Below, piece after piece: positions 10,986 through 22,680 of a stretch of DNA of 64,000 bases. How positions within the stretch are numbered: position 1 is the first letter of the stretch; each line of letters begins with the position of its first letter. Position numbers and translations under genes: made by a program. This stretch comes from Balaenoptera acutorostrata. Taxonomy: Eukaryota; Chordata; Mammalia; Artiodactyla; Balaenopteridae. The notes under the pieces are model-generated. The model worked only from the letters and a program-made list of their open reading frames with translations. It had not been told where the DNA came from and did not search any database. Location of the stretch: assembly GCF_949987535.1 (NCBI RefSeq), contig NC_080073.1, forward strand, positions 25,850,116 through 25,914,115. Reading direction: 5' to 3'.

Positions 10986-11339
10986 TTTAGACCAAACTAA
11001 ATCCTCCCATCACCTCTGTGAATAGGAATCCTGTTTGTCCCCAGGGTACAGATGTGGAATTTAAGGCTCCTAAAGAGTTCATAAACTCTGTTTAGCAAGT
11101 ATTTATGGAACCGACATGGAGAGGAAACCTCCAAGTTGCACCTAATCCTGGAAGTCTTCGTGGAAGAGCTAGGATGTAATACTTAACTTAAGACTCTAAA
11201 TATCAAGTGCCTAGTCACATGTTACAAACCATAACTGGTATAAATAAAGCAATACCAAGTCCCTCCCCTCAATAAGCTTACTGTTATATTAGAGAGAAAA
11301 AACTAACACAAAACAATTAGAAAATGCAGGACTGGTATC

Positions 11340-11525
11340 AGTATTTTTGAGTATCTACAAGGTACCAGGCATTCACTCCACGGCTAATTTCATTTAGTCC
11401 CTCACTACACTACTCTGTGGGAGGCGCTCCTATTACCTTCCATTTTACAGATGGACAGACTGAGGTTCTTACAGGGTAATAATCTGTTCAGGTGAAAAAG
11501 CTGAATTTACGCTTAGGTCTGATTG
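11340..11525 (-). mobile_element. MIR SINE
   Basis: Reverse MIR text: 'gagtatctacaaggtaccaggcattc', 'ccattttacagatggacagactgaggttcttacagggtaa'. Confidence 0.7.
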
Positions 11526-11799
11526 GATGTGAGTCTCCACCTTGCTGCTCTCCTTGATTTATTAAAGACCGTTTTGGCAAAGAACCGGATGGTAAGGCTC
11601 AGAGAGGAAGCCTTCACCCACGTCTGTGGAGAAAGAACATTTTTAACTCTGAAACTGTTCATGGTGGAGTAGGAAACCTCAAGAATCTATTTTAGATGCC
11701 TTTGTGGAGTCATTTTTGCAAGAGAGAAAGACACAGAGACAAATGGAGAAAGCAAGAGAGATTCTCTGCTGCAGCGTCTCCTTGGAAATAAAAATGGAA

Positions 11800-12015
11800 A
11801 CGCCCGAGGCCACGTTTGGAAAGGAATCCCAGAGCGGGGCTGGGAGGTCTAGGTTCCCTGGGCCTGGTAGCGGTGGCGGGTCCTCTGCGGTCCAGAGCGG
11901 GCCGCGCGCGCCCTCTGCTGGCAGCTCCAGAGAACGCGCCTCTGCTTTGAAGTCCCGCCCCACTGTGCTTAGGATGCGGCGTGCTCAGCGCCGCGGGGAG
12001 CTGAAGCCCAAGGAA
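11800..12015. other. Small CpG-rich patch in an ADAMTS9 intron
   Basis: CpG dinucleotides cluster here (gcggtggcgg, gggccgcgcgcgcc, ggatgcggcgtgctcagcgccgcgggg), in contrast to the CpG-poor surroundings. It has no recognisable TATA or initiator context. It contains a full CTCF motif match (separate entry). Possible regulatory element; the strand of any activity is unknown. Confidence 0.6.
11908..11921 (-). promoter_or_regulatory. CTCF core motif, full match
   Basis: The plus strand reads gcgccctctgctgg, which fits every position of the reverse CTCF consensus SYGCCMYCTRSTGG. It lies within the local CpG-rich patch. Occupancy cannot be known from sequence. Confidence 0.6.
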
Positions 12016-12124
12016 GCTTTGGCAGCGAGATCTTGTTAGAAAAATTACACTGTGGCATTTTGTTCCTGAAGGAATCTGATAATTGTGAGCAACATCAGGA
12101 TTGCTGAGTTAGGGACGCAGAATA

Positions 12125-12302
12125 GCGGTAGTTGAGAGCGAGGACTTTGAAGTCAGGAAAATGTGAGTTGGGTTCTCAGTGTCTCCTGGAGAAGTTAATC
12201 ACCTGCGCCGGGCCTCGCTGTCCCCCTCTGTAACGAAAATCCCCTTCAGAGAGCTCTTGCGAGGATGGATGAGATGATGCATGTAAAGTGCCGGGTTCAC
12301 AA
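12125..12302 (+). mobile_element. MIR SINE
   Basis: Forward MIR text: 'gagagcgaggactttgaagtcagg', 'gaagttaatcacctgcgccgggcctcgctgtccccctctgtaacg', 'gcgaggatggatgagatgatgcatgtaaagtgcc'. Confidence 0.75.
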
Positions 12303-12451
12303 CTCCCCCCTCCCCCCCAAAAAAAGAACCCTCAATCATTAGTAGCTATCATAATTAATTAATATCTTTCTCCAAGTTCCCTTTTATTGTGTGGCCTTTG
12401 CTCAGGACGTCACGTGGACTAAAAATCTTTTTCGTTGGCCATTTATTCCAG

Positions 12452-12556
12452 GGTCGTTTCAGTATCAACCTTTACGGAACCGGCCTGTCTCTGACTGAAT
12501 CAGCCAGATGGATCTCCCAAGGGAATTATGCCGTCTCTGACATTAAGAAGTCGCCG
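12452..12556 (+). CDS. ADAMTS9: ADAMTS9 coding exon G (GON domain)
   Basis: 35 codons, phase 0 to 0: [20 protein letters not shown], then [15 protein letters not shown]. This cysteine-free stretch is the central GON segment. Acceptor TTTATTCCAG, donor CCG|GTAAGG. It stands isolated, with a 4833-nt intron before and a 10,572-nt intron after, unlike the clustered exons C to E. No disruption is seen. Confidence 0.93.
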
Positions 12557-13035
12557 GTAAGGTTACCGATGGGTTGGGGGATGGGTTTTGTTTTCTCTTC
12601 CTCCCTCCCTCTGAGGCGGTGGTGCTAAAAGTAAGGGGTGTGCTTTCCCACTTCCTCAAACCATTTTACGAAGTGTCAGCAAGAAAATTTAGGACATAAA
12701 TCAAAGGTTGAAGCGTGTACAGGTGCGTGGAGCAGAGAGTCTTGCTTCCCTTCTGGTGAATTCCTCCTGGAGATGTGAACCTGTGAACCATTTGGAGCAA
12801 TTAGGAGGATGCCTAACCAGGAAGCTGAAAGTAGCCAGCAGCCTCTAACGGAGTGCGTGGCCCAGACACCTTGCAATTAATTAGCCAACATGCAATTCAC
12901 CTATGTGAGCTTAGGCAAAGTGATGTCAGTCTGTTTCAGAAGAATTGAAATACAAACGGGGCTGGAAGAAGGGGTAATTCATGAGGAGGGTTTCTGGAGA
13001 ATTAAGAGAAACACAGGCTCTCCAAGTCAGCTTTT
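12557..13035 (+). other. ADAMTS9: ADAMTS9 intron sequence, nothing recognised
   Basis: Start of the 10.6-kb intron. No repeat or gene could be named. Confidence 0.5.
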
Positions 13036-13043
13036 CAGGCTCT

Positions 13044-13175
13044 AAAATCTTGCTGCTGAAGGTGGGATCGATGCCCCCCAGAGCACCCACATTGCCTGGG
13101 AGCTTGTTGACAATGCAGTTTCTGGGGCCCCAGAGCTTCTGAGCAGGACCTGCAGCTGAACAAGGCCCCAGATGG
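13044..13175 (-). mobile_element. MER5A-like hAT fragment
   Basis: It contains 'acattgcctgggagcttgttgacaatgcagtttctggggccccag', the reverse of the MER5A centre. Confidence 0.6.
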
Positions 13176-13214
13176 TTCTTGAGCACAGTACAGCTTGCGA
13201 CACTCTGATCTGCG

Positions 13215-13372
13215 TACCGTTTCTCAGCGTGGGTGTATGTTAGAGTCACTTGGGAAGGTTTAAAATGCATGTGCCCGGGCCCTACCCAGATTCACTGAAG
13301 GAGAATCTCTGGGGAATTTGAAATTCCCCAGGTGACTCTAATGCATAAGCGGGGGGCAGAAAGCACTGCCCT
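13215..13372 (+). mobile_element. MER5-like hAT element
   Basis: It reads 'cgtgggtgtatgttagagtcacttgggaaggtttaaaatgcatgtgcccgggccctacccagattcactg' and ends 'caggtgactctaatgcataa...agcactgcc'. It lies next to another MER5 copy in the opposite orientation. Confidence 0.6.
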
Positions 13373-14790
13373 TTCCAGCCTAGAAGTTGCCATGATGTGG
13401 GGCAGGAGCCTGACCTGCAGGCAAATGTGAAACTTACGGGGTGTGGCCTGTGGCCCCAGTCCTGCCTCAGCTGTGACCTCTGCCTCCCCGTCTCAGGATA
13501 GTGAGTAAGGGAGGAAAAAGAAGAGGACTGGAAAGTGTGGTGTTATTCCAAGGTGAGGTTGCCAGACAAAGTATAGGATGCCCCATTAAATCTGAATTTC
13601 ACATAAACAAGCAAGATTTTTTTTTTTTTTACTGTAATCATGTCTGAAACATTGCATGGGACAGACTTATTCTAAAAACACAGTATGTGTTGTTTATCTG
13701 AAATTCACATCTGACTGGGTGTCTGGTATTTTTATTTGCTAAACCCTATCAAAATCGGAACATAAGGAAACAGCTCGATCAAGCTGCTTCCACCAAGGAA
13801 GGGAAGGAACATCAATTATGACGTCCTGGGAAAATCTCAGAGGTTCCTGATCCCTTTTTTTAGCTTCCAGAGTTAAATTTGTGTCTTTGGGGGAAAACAA
13901 ACAAACAAACAAATCTCTCTCACTCACTCTTTTTTCTATCTAAGCCAATCAGCTCCTTCAAATCTGATTAACTAAATGACCATATCGATTGCTTATAAAC
14001 TAATCATTAAAATTTTTTTCTTGTACTGAAAGGGATAAAGAGAGCTGAGAGACAACACACGTGCTTTAGAATGTGTGCTTTACACTGTGTCCTGAACTTA
14101 ACGTTCTTCCTTGCTCCTACTATATATTATGTTTCAGTGACTGAGAGAAACAAACAAAAAAAATTAATTGACCAAAACGTGGTCAGACTTAAAGCATGAT
14201 TATATAGAAAGCCATCTGTGTAAACTGTAATCTAAGTTTCAATTCTGTTTGTTAGTGTCATTACTGCAGTTTTCCTCCAGAACCTAACAATATAATTATA
14301 GCCGGGAGCGCCACCTTGTGGAGGCAGAGATTACTGCCCTGCCAAGATGGGCTGGCTGTTTCCCCAGCTTTTGGGGGATTACGCCTGTGCTGAAGGGAAT
14401 TGGTTTCACAATTGCCTGTCAGCACTTTTTTTTTTTTAAATCTTGGTGTTCCATGACAACTCAGAGAGCCTGAGCTCAAAATTAATCTCAAGGGTCTGTC
14501 GAGCACTCCTTATGAATCCCCAGGAGCCAGAACTGAGCAATCTCTAGCTCCTAGCAGCCCCTAGATATGATGCTTTGTGTGCCTGACCTGCTACGCGGTC
14601 CACAGAGCAACATCCCCTAGGGATACTCCATGAAAATAGACTCCCGCAGGCAAAGACACTTGGAAAAATTGTGTATTTTATTTCCTTCTTGAAGAGTCGC
14701 AGTAAGCATGTGTGTATTGTAGGTTGGAATAAAGTGTACAGGAGGGAAACCTGTGTGGTTTTATTCAAGCCAGCATTTCCCTAAATCATT
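13373..14790 (+). other. ADAMTS9: ADAMTS9 intron sequence, simple repeats only
   Basis: It holds a T run (13618-13630), a (CAAA)n run (13895-13914) and AT-rich sequence. Apart from a CTCF-like motif at 14308 nothing else is recognised. Confidence 0.5.
14308..14321 (-). promoter_or_regulatory. CTCF-like motif (13 of 14 consensus positions)
   Basis: The plus strand reads gcgccaccttgtgg. It matches reverse CTCF consensus SYGCCMYCTRSTGG except T where R is expected. Same orientation as the site at 11908. Confidence 0.45.
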
Positions 14791-14925
14791 CGTTCTCAAA
14801 CTTGGGCCAGGACTTGCTAAAACACAGCCAGCCTGGGCAGAGGCCTGAAATGTACACTTCCAACCGTTTCCCAGGCAATGCTGATGGCCTGGTCTGGGAT
14901 CACATTTCAGGAATCACTGACCTAA
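14791..14925 (+). mobile_element. MER5A-like hAT element
   Basis: It reads 'cgttctcaaacttgggccaggacttgctaaaacacag' to 'ttcccaggcaatgctgatggcctggtctgggatcacatttcaggaatcactg', which fits MER5A end to end. Confidence 0.7.
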
Positions 14926-15554
14926 GTTAAACCAACCACAGAGCCTTCTTTTCAAAGTTATACCTTTTAATTTCCCCGAATTACCAGTGGTCCATGGAAC
15001 ACACTCTGGAAAGCTGTGTAATGTCCTGCTCCCATCATGACTTAGCACCGTCTTGCTTCTGAGGGACCGAGGCTGGTCTCCTCTACGGCACGCAGATCCT
15101 GGCCAGTCCTAACCTCTTCTCCAAATAGCCCTGCTTTGATTCACCCCTCACATCATCACTCTCACTTTCCTTCACTTTTCTGCTGGGAGCTACAGAGAGA
15201 AAAACACAATGAAACCCTCCATTTTCCAAACCTGCTTGGCGATAAAATGTTTTCCCCAAGCGAAACTAAAGGAAAACTCTAGTCATTCAGGGTAAAACTG
15301 AATTACTAGAACCACATGGAGGGCAGGAACATGGTCTCACCAGCAGGAACAGACCTGGTAAAAACAAGTCTCAGTGTCAAGGTTCATTCTTGGCTGCCTG
15401 TGTGTGGTGGGAAGAATTCTTTTTTTTTTTAACTCATAAGAATAATTATTTTTGTTATTGAAATAGCCCCTATGTATTGGGCAATTTATATGCATTCAAT
15501 CCCATTCCTCCAGCTTTCTCATTAGATTCTTGGGAGGGTACTGAAATGAAAGCC

Positions 15555-16132
15555 TACAGAGGCTGCAGAGTATAGAGGTTAAGCCCCCAGACCCTTAAGT
15601 CAGATCGCTGGACGTGCTGTTACTAGCCTTGCCATCTTTTCTTTTTTTAATTTTTATTTATTTATTTATTTATGGCTGTGTTGGGTCTTCGTTTCTGTGC
15701 GAGGGCTTTCTCCAGTTGCGGCGAGCGGGGACCACTCTTCATTGCGGTGTGCAGGCCTCTCACTATTGCGGCCTCTCGTGTTGCGGAGCACAGGCTCCAG
15801 ACGCGCAGGCTCAGTAGTTGTGGCTCACGGGCCCAGTTGCTCCGCGGCATGTGGGATCTTCCCAGACCAGGGCTCGAACCCGCGTCCCCTGCACTGGCAG
15901 GCAGACTCCCAACCACTGCGCCACCAGGGAAGCCCTAGCCTTGCCATCTTGGGCAAGTTATTTAACTTCTCAGGGGTCTCAGTTTCTTCACGCATAAAAT
16001 GGGGATCCTGGTGGTCCTTACCCAGTTGGGTTCTTGCGGAGCATAAATGAAATAGGGAGATAAAGCTGTTTGCGTGTCACTGGGCAGGCAGCAGGGGCAC
16101 AGTAAGTATTAGCTGTTAACGTTACAACATTT
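15555..16132 (+). mobile_element. MIR SINE split by a CHR SINE
   Basis: Left part 'gagtatagaggttaagcccccagacccttaagtcagatcgctgg'; right part 'gccttgccatcttgggcaagttatttaacttctcaggggtctcagtttcttcacgcataaaatgggg' to 'gcacagtaagtattagctgtta'. The halves join exactly once the SINE at 15639-15934 and one copy of its duplication are removed. Confidence 0.85.
15639..15934 (-). mobile_element. CHR-2-like tRNA SINE nested in a MIR
   Basis: Minus-strand CHR head 'gggcttccctggtggcgcagtgg' at the right end and (TTTA)n tail at the left. The target-site duplication ctagccttgccatctt (16 bp, exact) is at 15623-15638 and 15935-15950. The perfect duplication and little-decayed body suggest a fairly recent insertion. 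The open frames of 67 to 117 codons here are the SINE translated. Confidence 0.95.
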
Positions 16133-17368
16133 TCATAGGCCTGAGGCTTGCCGTAAGGTTGCAGAATTGGTCAAGGTGATGAAGGAAGCAGGCTTGCTAG
16201 CAGTGGAAGGACAGGGGACTGCAGCCCGAGCAGAGGCTAAGCCTGGACCTGGCTGGCCCCCACTGCACCGCATGGATTTTGTCCATGTGGGCCCCACCCC
16301 ACCTGGGAGTAAGGCATGTGGGACGCCCCCTGGACCCAGGGATGGACCGCTAGACAGATGCTTCAGCTGTACCGGCTTGGCTTAGGGATACCAAGTTTCT
16401 ACTCTGCTTGTGTGTGATGGGCAGCCAGACAGAAAGGGGGGCTTGGCCCGGTTGTGAGATTGGAGAGAAAAGGTTGGCGTTCTGAGCTCCTTTGCCGGTG
16501 ATACTCTGTGCAACCTCAACTCATGAATGTGCTCAGGATGTGAAAGGGTCCTCAGCCCCCATCGGGACGATTCCCCCCACCCCCAGAAAGATGCCCCTTC
16601 TCAGAGCTGTTGTCTGGCCTTCTCTCCAGGAGGAGGTTCCGTGATGGCCTTCAGAGCCAGGCACAGTGAAGGGCAGGATGGGAGAGGTGCCCTCAGGTCT
16701 CTGTGCTGCTTCGTGTACCTGGGGGATGGGCAGGGTCCACAGGGAGCTGGGGGCCTGTGTTTCTGAGGTACCTGGCCTTGGGGCCCAACGGTCATTCCTT
16801 ATTCTAGGGGAAGAGCTGTAAATGGAAGAATTGCTTTGAAATTAAAAATTAATGAAAGTTTCATTACCATGGGGGAGATGGACTCAGTTCCTATCTTTTA
16901 ATCTTTTAGTTCATTTACAACCAGTGGAGTTAAGGTCACGTGATAAATACCTGTGTGTGTGCACGCACATAGCAAGCATAGAATCAGTCCTCACGTATCT
17001 ACCATAAGCTGCCTCCTAACCCACAATTCATCTGTGAAAATCCAATTTTCCACCAAGTATGAAAATCATATTACAGAGAAGTAGAGTGAAACTACCTTTT
17101 ATATATGTGTACATTTTATTCTGTACGAACCCATAGAAGTTAGATGTTTATACATATATTCATATATATAAGTGTGATTAGGACTACAGTCGGAAAAAAA
17201 AACAACCAAATACTGTGTTTTATGGGCAGTTTCATCCCCAGCATACTGCAAAGAAATGCAAATAAGCACACTTCAATCAAAGATGTGTTGGCTTTGCTAA
17301 ATTACATGAGTCAACCTACCTTGGTCATATTGACTGCAAAAAACAGAGAAATGAGTGAAAAGTATGAA
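16133..17368 (+). other. ADAMTS9: ADAMTS9 intron sequence, nothing recognised
   Basis: GC-rich from about 16190 to 16790, AT-rich after. Short frames only, no repeat named. Confidence 0.5.
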
Positions 17369-17383
17369 CTATAAACTATTCTT

Positions 17384-17743
17384 TCTTTTTAATAAATTTA
17401 TTTATTTTATTTATTTATTTTTGGCTGTGTTGGGTCTTTGTTGCTGCGTGTGGGCTTTTCTCTAGTTGCAGTGAGCAGGGGCTACTCTTTGTTGCGGTGC
17501 ACGGGCTTCTCATTGCGGTGGCTTGTCTTGTTGTGGAGCACGGACTCTAGGCGTGCAGGCTTCAGTAGCTGTGGCACGCGGGCTCAGTAGTTCTGGCTCG
17601 CGGACTCTAGAGCGCAGGCTCAGTAGTTGTGGTGCACAGGCTTAGTTGCTCCGCGGCATGTGGGATCTTCCCGGGCCAGGGCTCGAACCCGTGTCCCCTG
17701 CACTGGCAGGCAGATTCTTAGCCACTGTGCCACCGGGGAAGCC
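17384..17743 (-). mobile_element. CHR-2-like tRNA SINE
   Basis: T-rich tail at left, reverse CHR body, head at right ('gccaccggggaagccc'). The target-site duplication ctataaact(a/g)ttctt has one mismatch, at 17369-17383 and 17744-17758, so it is probably older than the exact-TSD copies. Confidence 0.92.
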
Positions 17744-18189
17744 CTATAAACTGTTCTTAATGGAACAGAGGTCGTTCATTTTAATTATATGTAATAGCTC
17801 AAACTCTACTAACAAAATATTTATTGGAAAGAGATTTTTAGAGGGCTCGCTTTAATGAAGAAATAAAAATGATTTCCAATTAGTGTTTCATTGTATGCGA
17901 GCGGGTGCTTCAAAAGTGCTGGAAAACATACCTTTTTTCTCTGAAGTAGGCACTGTTTCCATGGCAATCATGTTTATGCTATTCATTTTCTCAGTATATT
18001 TTTTTCATTCTGTAATAGAAATAAGTTTTAGTTCAGCCTTTACCTAAATCAGATTGAGTCCTAGTTAATGCAATAACATGAACATTGCAGATTAGTATCA
18101 GCGATTTTGTAATTACTCAGACTGTTCCTCATCTCCATGAGAACAGGCTATGATGGAAAGCCACACATAAGAAGCACCTTTATGACAAT

Positions 18190-18345
18190 GATCGCTAACA
18201 CTCATAGAGTACTACATTAGGCCAGCTCCTATGCTGAGCACTTTGTATGCTTCCTTTCATTTGCAGCAAACCTATAAGGGGAGACTCATATTATCCCCAT
18301 TTTACAGATGCACCAGGAAACTGAGGTGTAAAGAGGTTATTAAAG
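18190..18345 (-). mobile_element. MIR SINE
   Basis: Reverse MIR text: 'cactcatagagtactacattaggccagctcctatgctgagcac', 'ccattttacagatgcaccaggaaactgaggtgtaaagaggtta'. Confidence 0.75.
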
Positions 18346-19075
18346 ACATGATACAATCCTGAGGCAATCTGATCTCTGCTGCCAGGGCAGGAAGAGTTTG
18401 GGTAAAAAATAAGCTTTGATGAGACAAAAGACATTCCTACTATGTCAGCATCCTTAGGGCCACCAGACCTATACTTCAGCTTAGAGAAAAAGTTCCTGGC
18501 TAGAAAACCAGTTGGTCTGGCATCAAATCTAGTTGGTAGTGTCAGACTAGCTCCAAAACTAACAGGGGTCCCTAAAACCAAGACCAGGTAGGGTGATCGA
18601 AATCCATCTCCCAACTTAACCTCACTCATAATCAAAAACATGCAAATTTTTAAAAGAGTAGAACTATTTTTTCTGTTTGTTTTTTTTTTTTGCAAAATTG
18701 GGAAGTTTTTCCTTTTTCCTTTTCTTTTTCTTTTTTTTAAGTGAGAGTATCCATTGTTTTCAAGAGACTTTCATAGTTTGACCATATGAATCAAATACAG
18801 CCCAAAGATATCCTGAAATGCATGCACAAGTATGGTTCACACCAGCGTTAGTCCCCGTAGAGGAAAACGTAAAACACCTTAGATGCCAAACCTTGTTCAG
18901 CGGTCAGGGGTAGGGGGTGGCTCATATGACATGGTGATTTACAAACTGGGATACGGTGCCACAGGTAAACAAGGAGCTTTTCATAGCGTGGGGAAGCATT
19001 GAGGCGACTGATTAGCAGGGCCATCTGAATCGCAGTTCACCAAGAAGAGTGTACTTGTTGAGCCTTTTTCTTTCA
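18346..19075 (+). other. ADAMTS9: ADAMTS9 intron sequence, nothing recognised
   Basis: It contains pyrimidine-rich runs near 18660-18740. No nameable element. Confidence 0.5.
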
Positions 19076-19077
19076 CT

Positions 19078-19470
19078 CATTCGCCAGATGTGTATTAAGA
19101 CCACTGTGAGCCACACACAGCTAGCTTCTGGAAACCCTCGGATTTTAACAAGGCACTGGCCTTGCCATCATGGGGCTTACATTCTAGGGGGAAGACATTA
19201 ATAAAGAGAGAACTACCCCATGTTATAGGGTGCTGTGCAGCAGGTAACTGCGTCAGAAAGGTTTCTCAGGGGAAGTGGCCTCTGGGCTGGGTTCTGAAGA
19301 ATTTACTGGGCAAAAGTTGGGTGGTCCAGTGCACACAGAGAGGGAGAGGGAAGAGAGTTCCAGCGAGAGGAGTAGCATATGCAAAGGCCCTGTGTTATAA
19401 GAGGCATGTTAGAAGAACAACCCAAAAAAATGCAGAGGAGGGGGAGTAGAGAGAAAAGATGGGACAAGAC
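19078..19470 (+). repeat. Old interspersed repeat, family not named
   Basis: Wording such as 'catggggcttacattctaggggg', 'cagaaaggtttctcaggggaagtgg' and 'gtagcatatgcaaaggccctgtg' belongs to a very common mammalian repeat that also appears near 40875, 42000, 48085 and 55322. I could not assign its class. Confidence 0.6.
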
Positions 19471-21406
19471 AAATCCAGACAGGCAGGCAGGGTCAGTCCG
19501 TACAAGGCTGGAGACCAGGGTTCAGCAAACTTTTTCTGTAAAGGACCAGCTAGTAAATATTTTAGACTTTGCCAGCCAAGAGGTAAAAATCGTTGATACT
19601 ATCTATATACGTATTTATATGACAAGAGCAAAAACAAATTCACATAAAAATTTTAGTGATTAAATTCAAAGTGTAATAATAATTGAGTATAAATTTTTGT
19701 TATCCAGATCTACCAAGGAAAAGAATGAAATATTGAGAGAGGACAACATTTTGCTTAATCCAGTGTTCTCTGCTATCAAAATTGATTCTAAATGTTTATT
19801 TGTTAATGCTGATCTGAAGTGAGATTTTCTATACTTCATCTTTATAAATGTCATTTTGCAGGGATAGGTATTGCCAAATACTAATATTGTCCACAACCAT
19901 ATCATTTTAATTGACCATATTCATGCCTTGGCAGGCGTTAGTAGAATTCTATTAGATTTTTCACTTGATATTTGCCTTTCAGCGTGTCATTACATTACAG
20001 ATGAATCACTTGTAATTGGAGGTGAGATGGAAGCTCCTCAATTACCTCATTAGATGGATTTTGAAATATGAAAATTTCCTTTGCGCTTACGTCCAAGTCC
20101 AAAAAATACCACTGGAACTGTATTTCACGCTCAGAAAATATATCCACTACAAATGTACGTGGAATAGCGATAAAGCTTCTTGTTGTAACATTTGACGGAG
20201 TGGGAAGTGTGCAACCTGCCTTAACATGATTTATGATTCAAACAATGTTAGTTATTGAAATGACTTTACCATAGTATAACTTTTGCCTATAAGTGCAGTT
20301 TTTGCCTTGTAATTTTAGCTCCCACTCATTAGGAAACATTATCAAGTCAGTAGCAAAAGATAATGTCCAAAGCCATTAAGTGTTCACTGACAGTGATTGA
20401 GAACAGTTCTTCTTGTTCAGAAAAATTTTAATCCCAGCCCTGAGCTCAAAATTCACAATAAAACTTTACCACTGCTGAGTCGTCAATCTGCTGTGTGTTA
20501 GGATAAGTCAGGGTATTCAGCTTCTGGTCCTGACCCCAAATTTCCAAAATTGATGAAGGTTAAGTTTATGATAGAAAAAGAAGTTCATTATTAACACCAC
20601 CGGTTATGTAACACCAGGTAGGTTCATGTATTTTCCACAATGAATAATCACAGTCTTTAAACATCTTACATTTTCACAAGCTTTGTAAATCAGTCCAACT
20701 AAAGCTTTTCCCGCTCCGCACATATTTCTTACCATTATTAGTTGTGAACGCATCTTAGCAGATTACACTTGAGTTTTTCTGCGCTAGTGTTTTCTTAATC
20801 TCTTTGAAATACTTCCACACAGACCATTCATGGAGACTAATTCTTTGATCACTTCAAACTCAGCATGGTCTCCTCAAATAAACAACTGAAGAGTATCAGT
20901 AAAATCTATCTACTCACCAAAAGCCAAAGGAAACCACTCCGATTATTTGCTTTGTTTTTTAATTGATTATTGATGCAGCTCCCAAATGTCATTAAATTGT
21001 TCAGCAACTGGTCTTACCAAAAGGATAACAGTCTTCAACAAGTTAATTTTATCTGGACACATTTCTTCAGCAATTACAATTAAACAAGAAAACATTTGTT
21101 TTGCTAACAAATGAGCCATTTGGAAACTTACACATTTTCATCTTTTATTCTTGCTCATTTTGATTTTCTATTTTTGTGAAGAATTACACTATGGTGAGAT
21201 ATTCTGTTCTAAGTTTTCTAAATTCTTGACCGTTGCTCTCCTGTGAGTTGGGAATGTTGTGACACATGCTGAATGTGGTGATGTTGGTATATTGTATTCT
21301 TTTAGCACAGCTGCAGTGTCGTTGCATGATGAACACAATGCTTTGCCATCTAAATGTGACAACAGAATAAGCCACATGCTACTGTACCTTAAAAGTGCAA
21401 TAGTCA

Positions 21407-21606
21407 GGACTTCCCTGGCAGTCCGGTGGTTAAGACTTCACCTTCCAATGCAGGCGGTGCGGGTTCGATCCCTGGTTGGGGAGGTAAGAACCCATATGCC
21501 TCATGGCCAAAAAAACCAAAACATAAAACAGAAGCAATGTTGTAACAAATTCAATAAAGACTTTAAAAAATGGTCCACATTAAAAAAAAAAAAATCTTAA
21601 AAAAAT
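21407..21606 (+). mobile_element. CHR-1-like tRNA SINE
   Basis: Head 'ggacttccctggcagtccgg' and B box 'gggttcgatccctgg', then a different tail: 'catggccaaaaaaaccaaaacataaaacagaagcaatgttgtaacaaattcaataaag...ggtccacatt(A)n'. This short form fits CHR-1 rather than CHR-2. Probable duplication gtg(c/t)aatagt at 21395-21404 and 21610-21619. Confidence 0.85.
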
Positions 21607-22000
21607 AACGTGTAATAGTAAAGTCTACTTTTGTCTTCTTGTTTTGACATATACTGGTAATAAAAGAAACGAAAGAAAATGTTATGATATAGCAACACTC
21701 ATGGCACTCAAAACACTATCATGTTACACTGTGTCACTGTGACGTGTGTGCAGAGTAGCAGTGTGAGGCTGCAAGGGCCATCTTGACCACTCACCCCTGC
21801 TGTTGTAACGTGAAAGCAGCCACAGACATGAGGGAAATGAATGGACGTGAATGTGTTCCAATAAAACTTTATTTATGGACCCTGAAATTTGAATGTTATA
21901 TCATTTCCACATATCAAGAAATAGTATTCTCGGTTTGCTTCTTAACCATAAAGTATAAATGCTGTTCTTAACATTGGGAGCTACATCAATAATCAGTTAA

Positions 22001-22304
22001 GGGCTTCCCTGGTGGCACAGTGGTTAAGAATCTGCCTGCTAATGTAGGGGACAGGGGTTCGAACCCTGGTCTGGGAAGAGCCCACATTCTGCGGAGCGAC
22101 TAAGCCCGTGAGCCACAACTTACTGAGCCTGCGCGTCTGGAGCCTGTGCTCCGCAACAAGAGAGGCCGCGATAGTGAGAGGCCCGCGCACCGCGATGAAG
22201 AGTGGCCCCCGCTCGCTGCAACTGGAGAAAGCCCTCACACAGAAACGAAGACCCAACACAGCCAAAAATAAATATAAATAAATAAATAAATTTATTTTAA
22301 AAAA
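22001..22304 (+). mobile_element. CHR-2-like tRNA SINE (first of a tandem pair)
   Basis: Head 'gggcttccctggtggcacagtgg', B box 'gggttcgaaccctgg', CHR body, (AAAT)n/A tail. Exact duplication aatcagttaa at 21991-22000 and 22305-22314. Confidence 0.93.
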
Positions 22305-22323
22305 AATCAGTTAAAAAGCAAAG

Positions 22324-22674
22324 AACTTCCCTGGTGGCACAGTGGTTAAGAATCCACCTGCCCAGGGGACGTGGGTTCGAGCCCTGGTCTGGGAAGATCC
22401 CACATGCCACTGAGCAACTAAGCCCGTGCGCCACAACTACTGAGCCTGCGCTCTAGAGCCCATGAGCCACAACTACTGAAGCCGCGTGCCACAACTACTA
22501 AAGCCCATGGGCCTAGAGCCCGTGCTCCGCCACAAGAGAAGCCACCGCAGTGAGAAGCTCGCGCACCGCAGCGAAGAGTAGCCCCAGCTCGCCGCAACTA
22601 GAGAAAGCCCACGCGCAGCAACGAAGACCCAACACAGCCAAAAATAAATAAATAAAAATAAATTTATTTAAAAA
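22324..22674 (+). mobile_element. CHR-2-like tRNA SINE (second of a tandem pair)
   Basis: It begins 'aacttccctggtggcacagtgg' and ends in an A tail. Exact duplication aaaaagcaaag at 22313-22323 and 22675-22685. Its left duplication overlaps the right duplication of the preceding SINE by two bases, so it landed at that junction. Confidence 0.92.
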
Positions 22675-22680
22675 AAAAAG

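Noticed and set aside
21800..21900. AATAAA in 'ttccaataaaactttatttatgg' as an alternative ADAMTS9 poly(A) site
   Set aside because: It is part of the hAT-Charlie terminal region and lies in an intron before the last coding exon.
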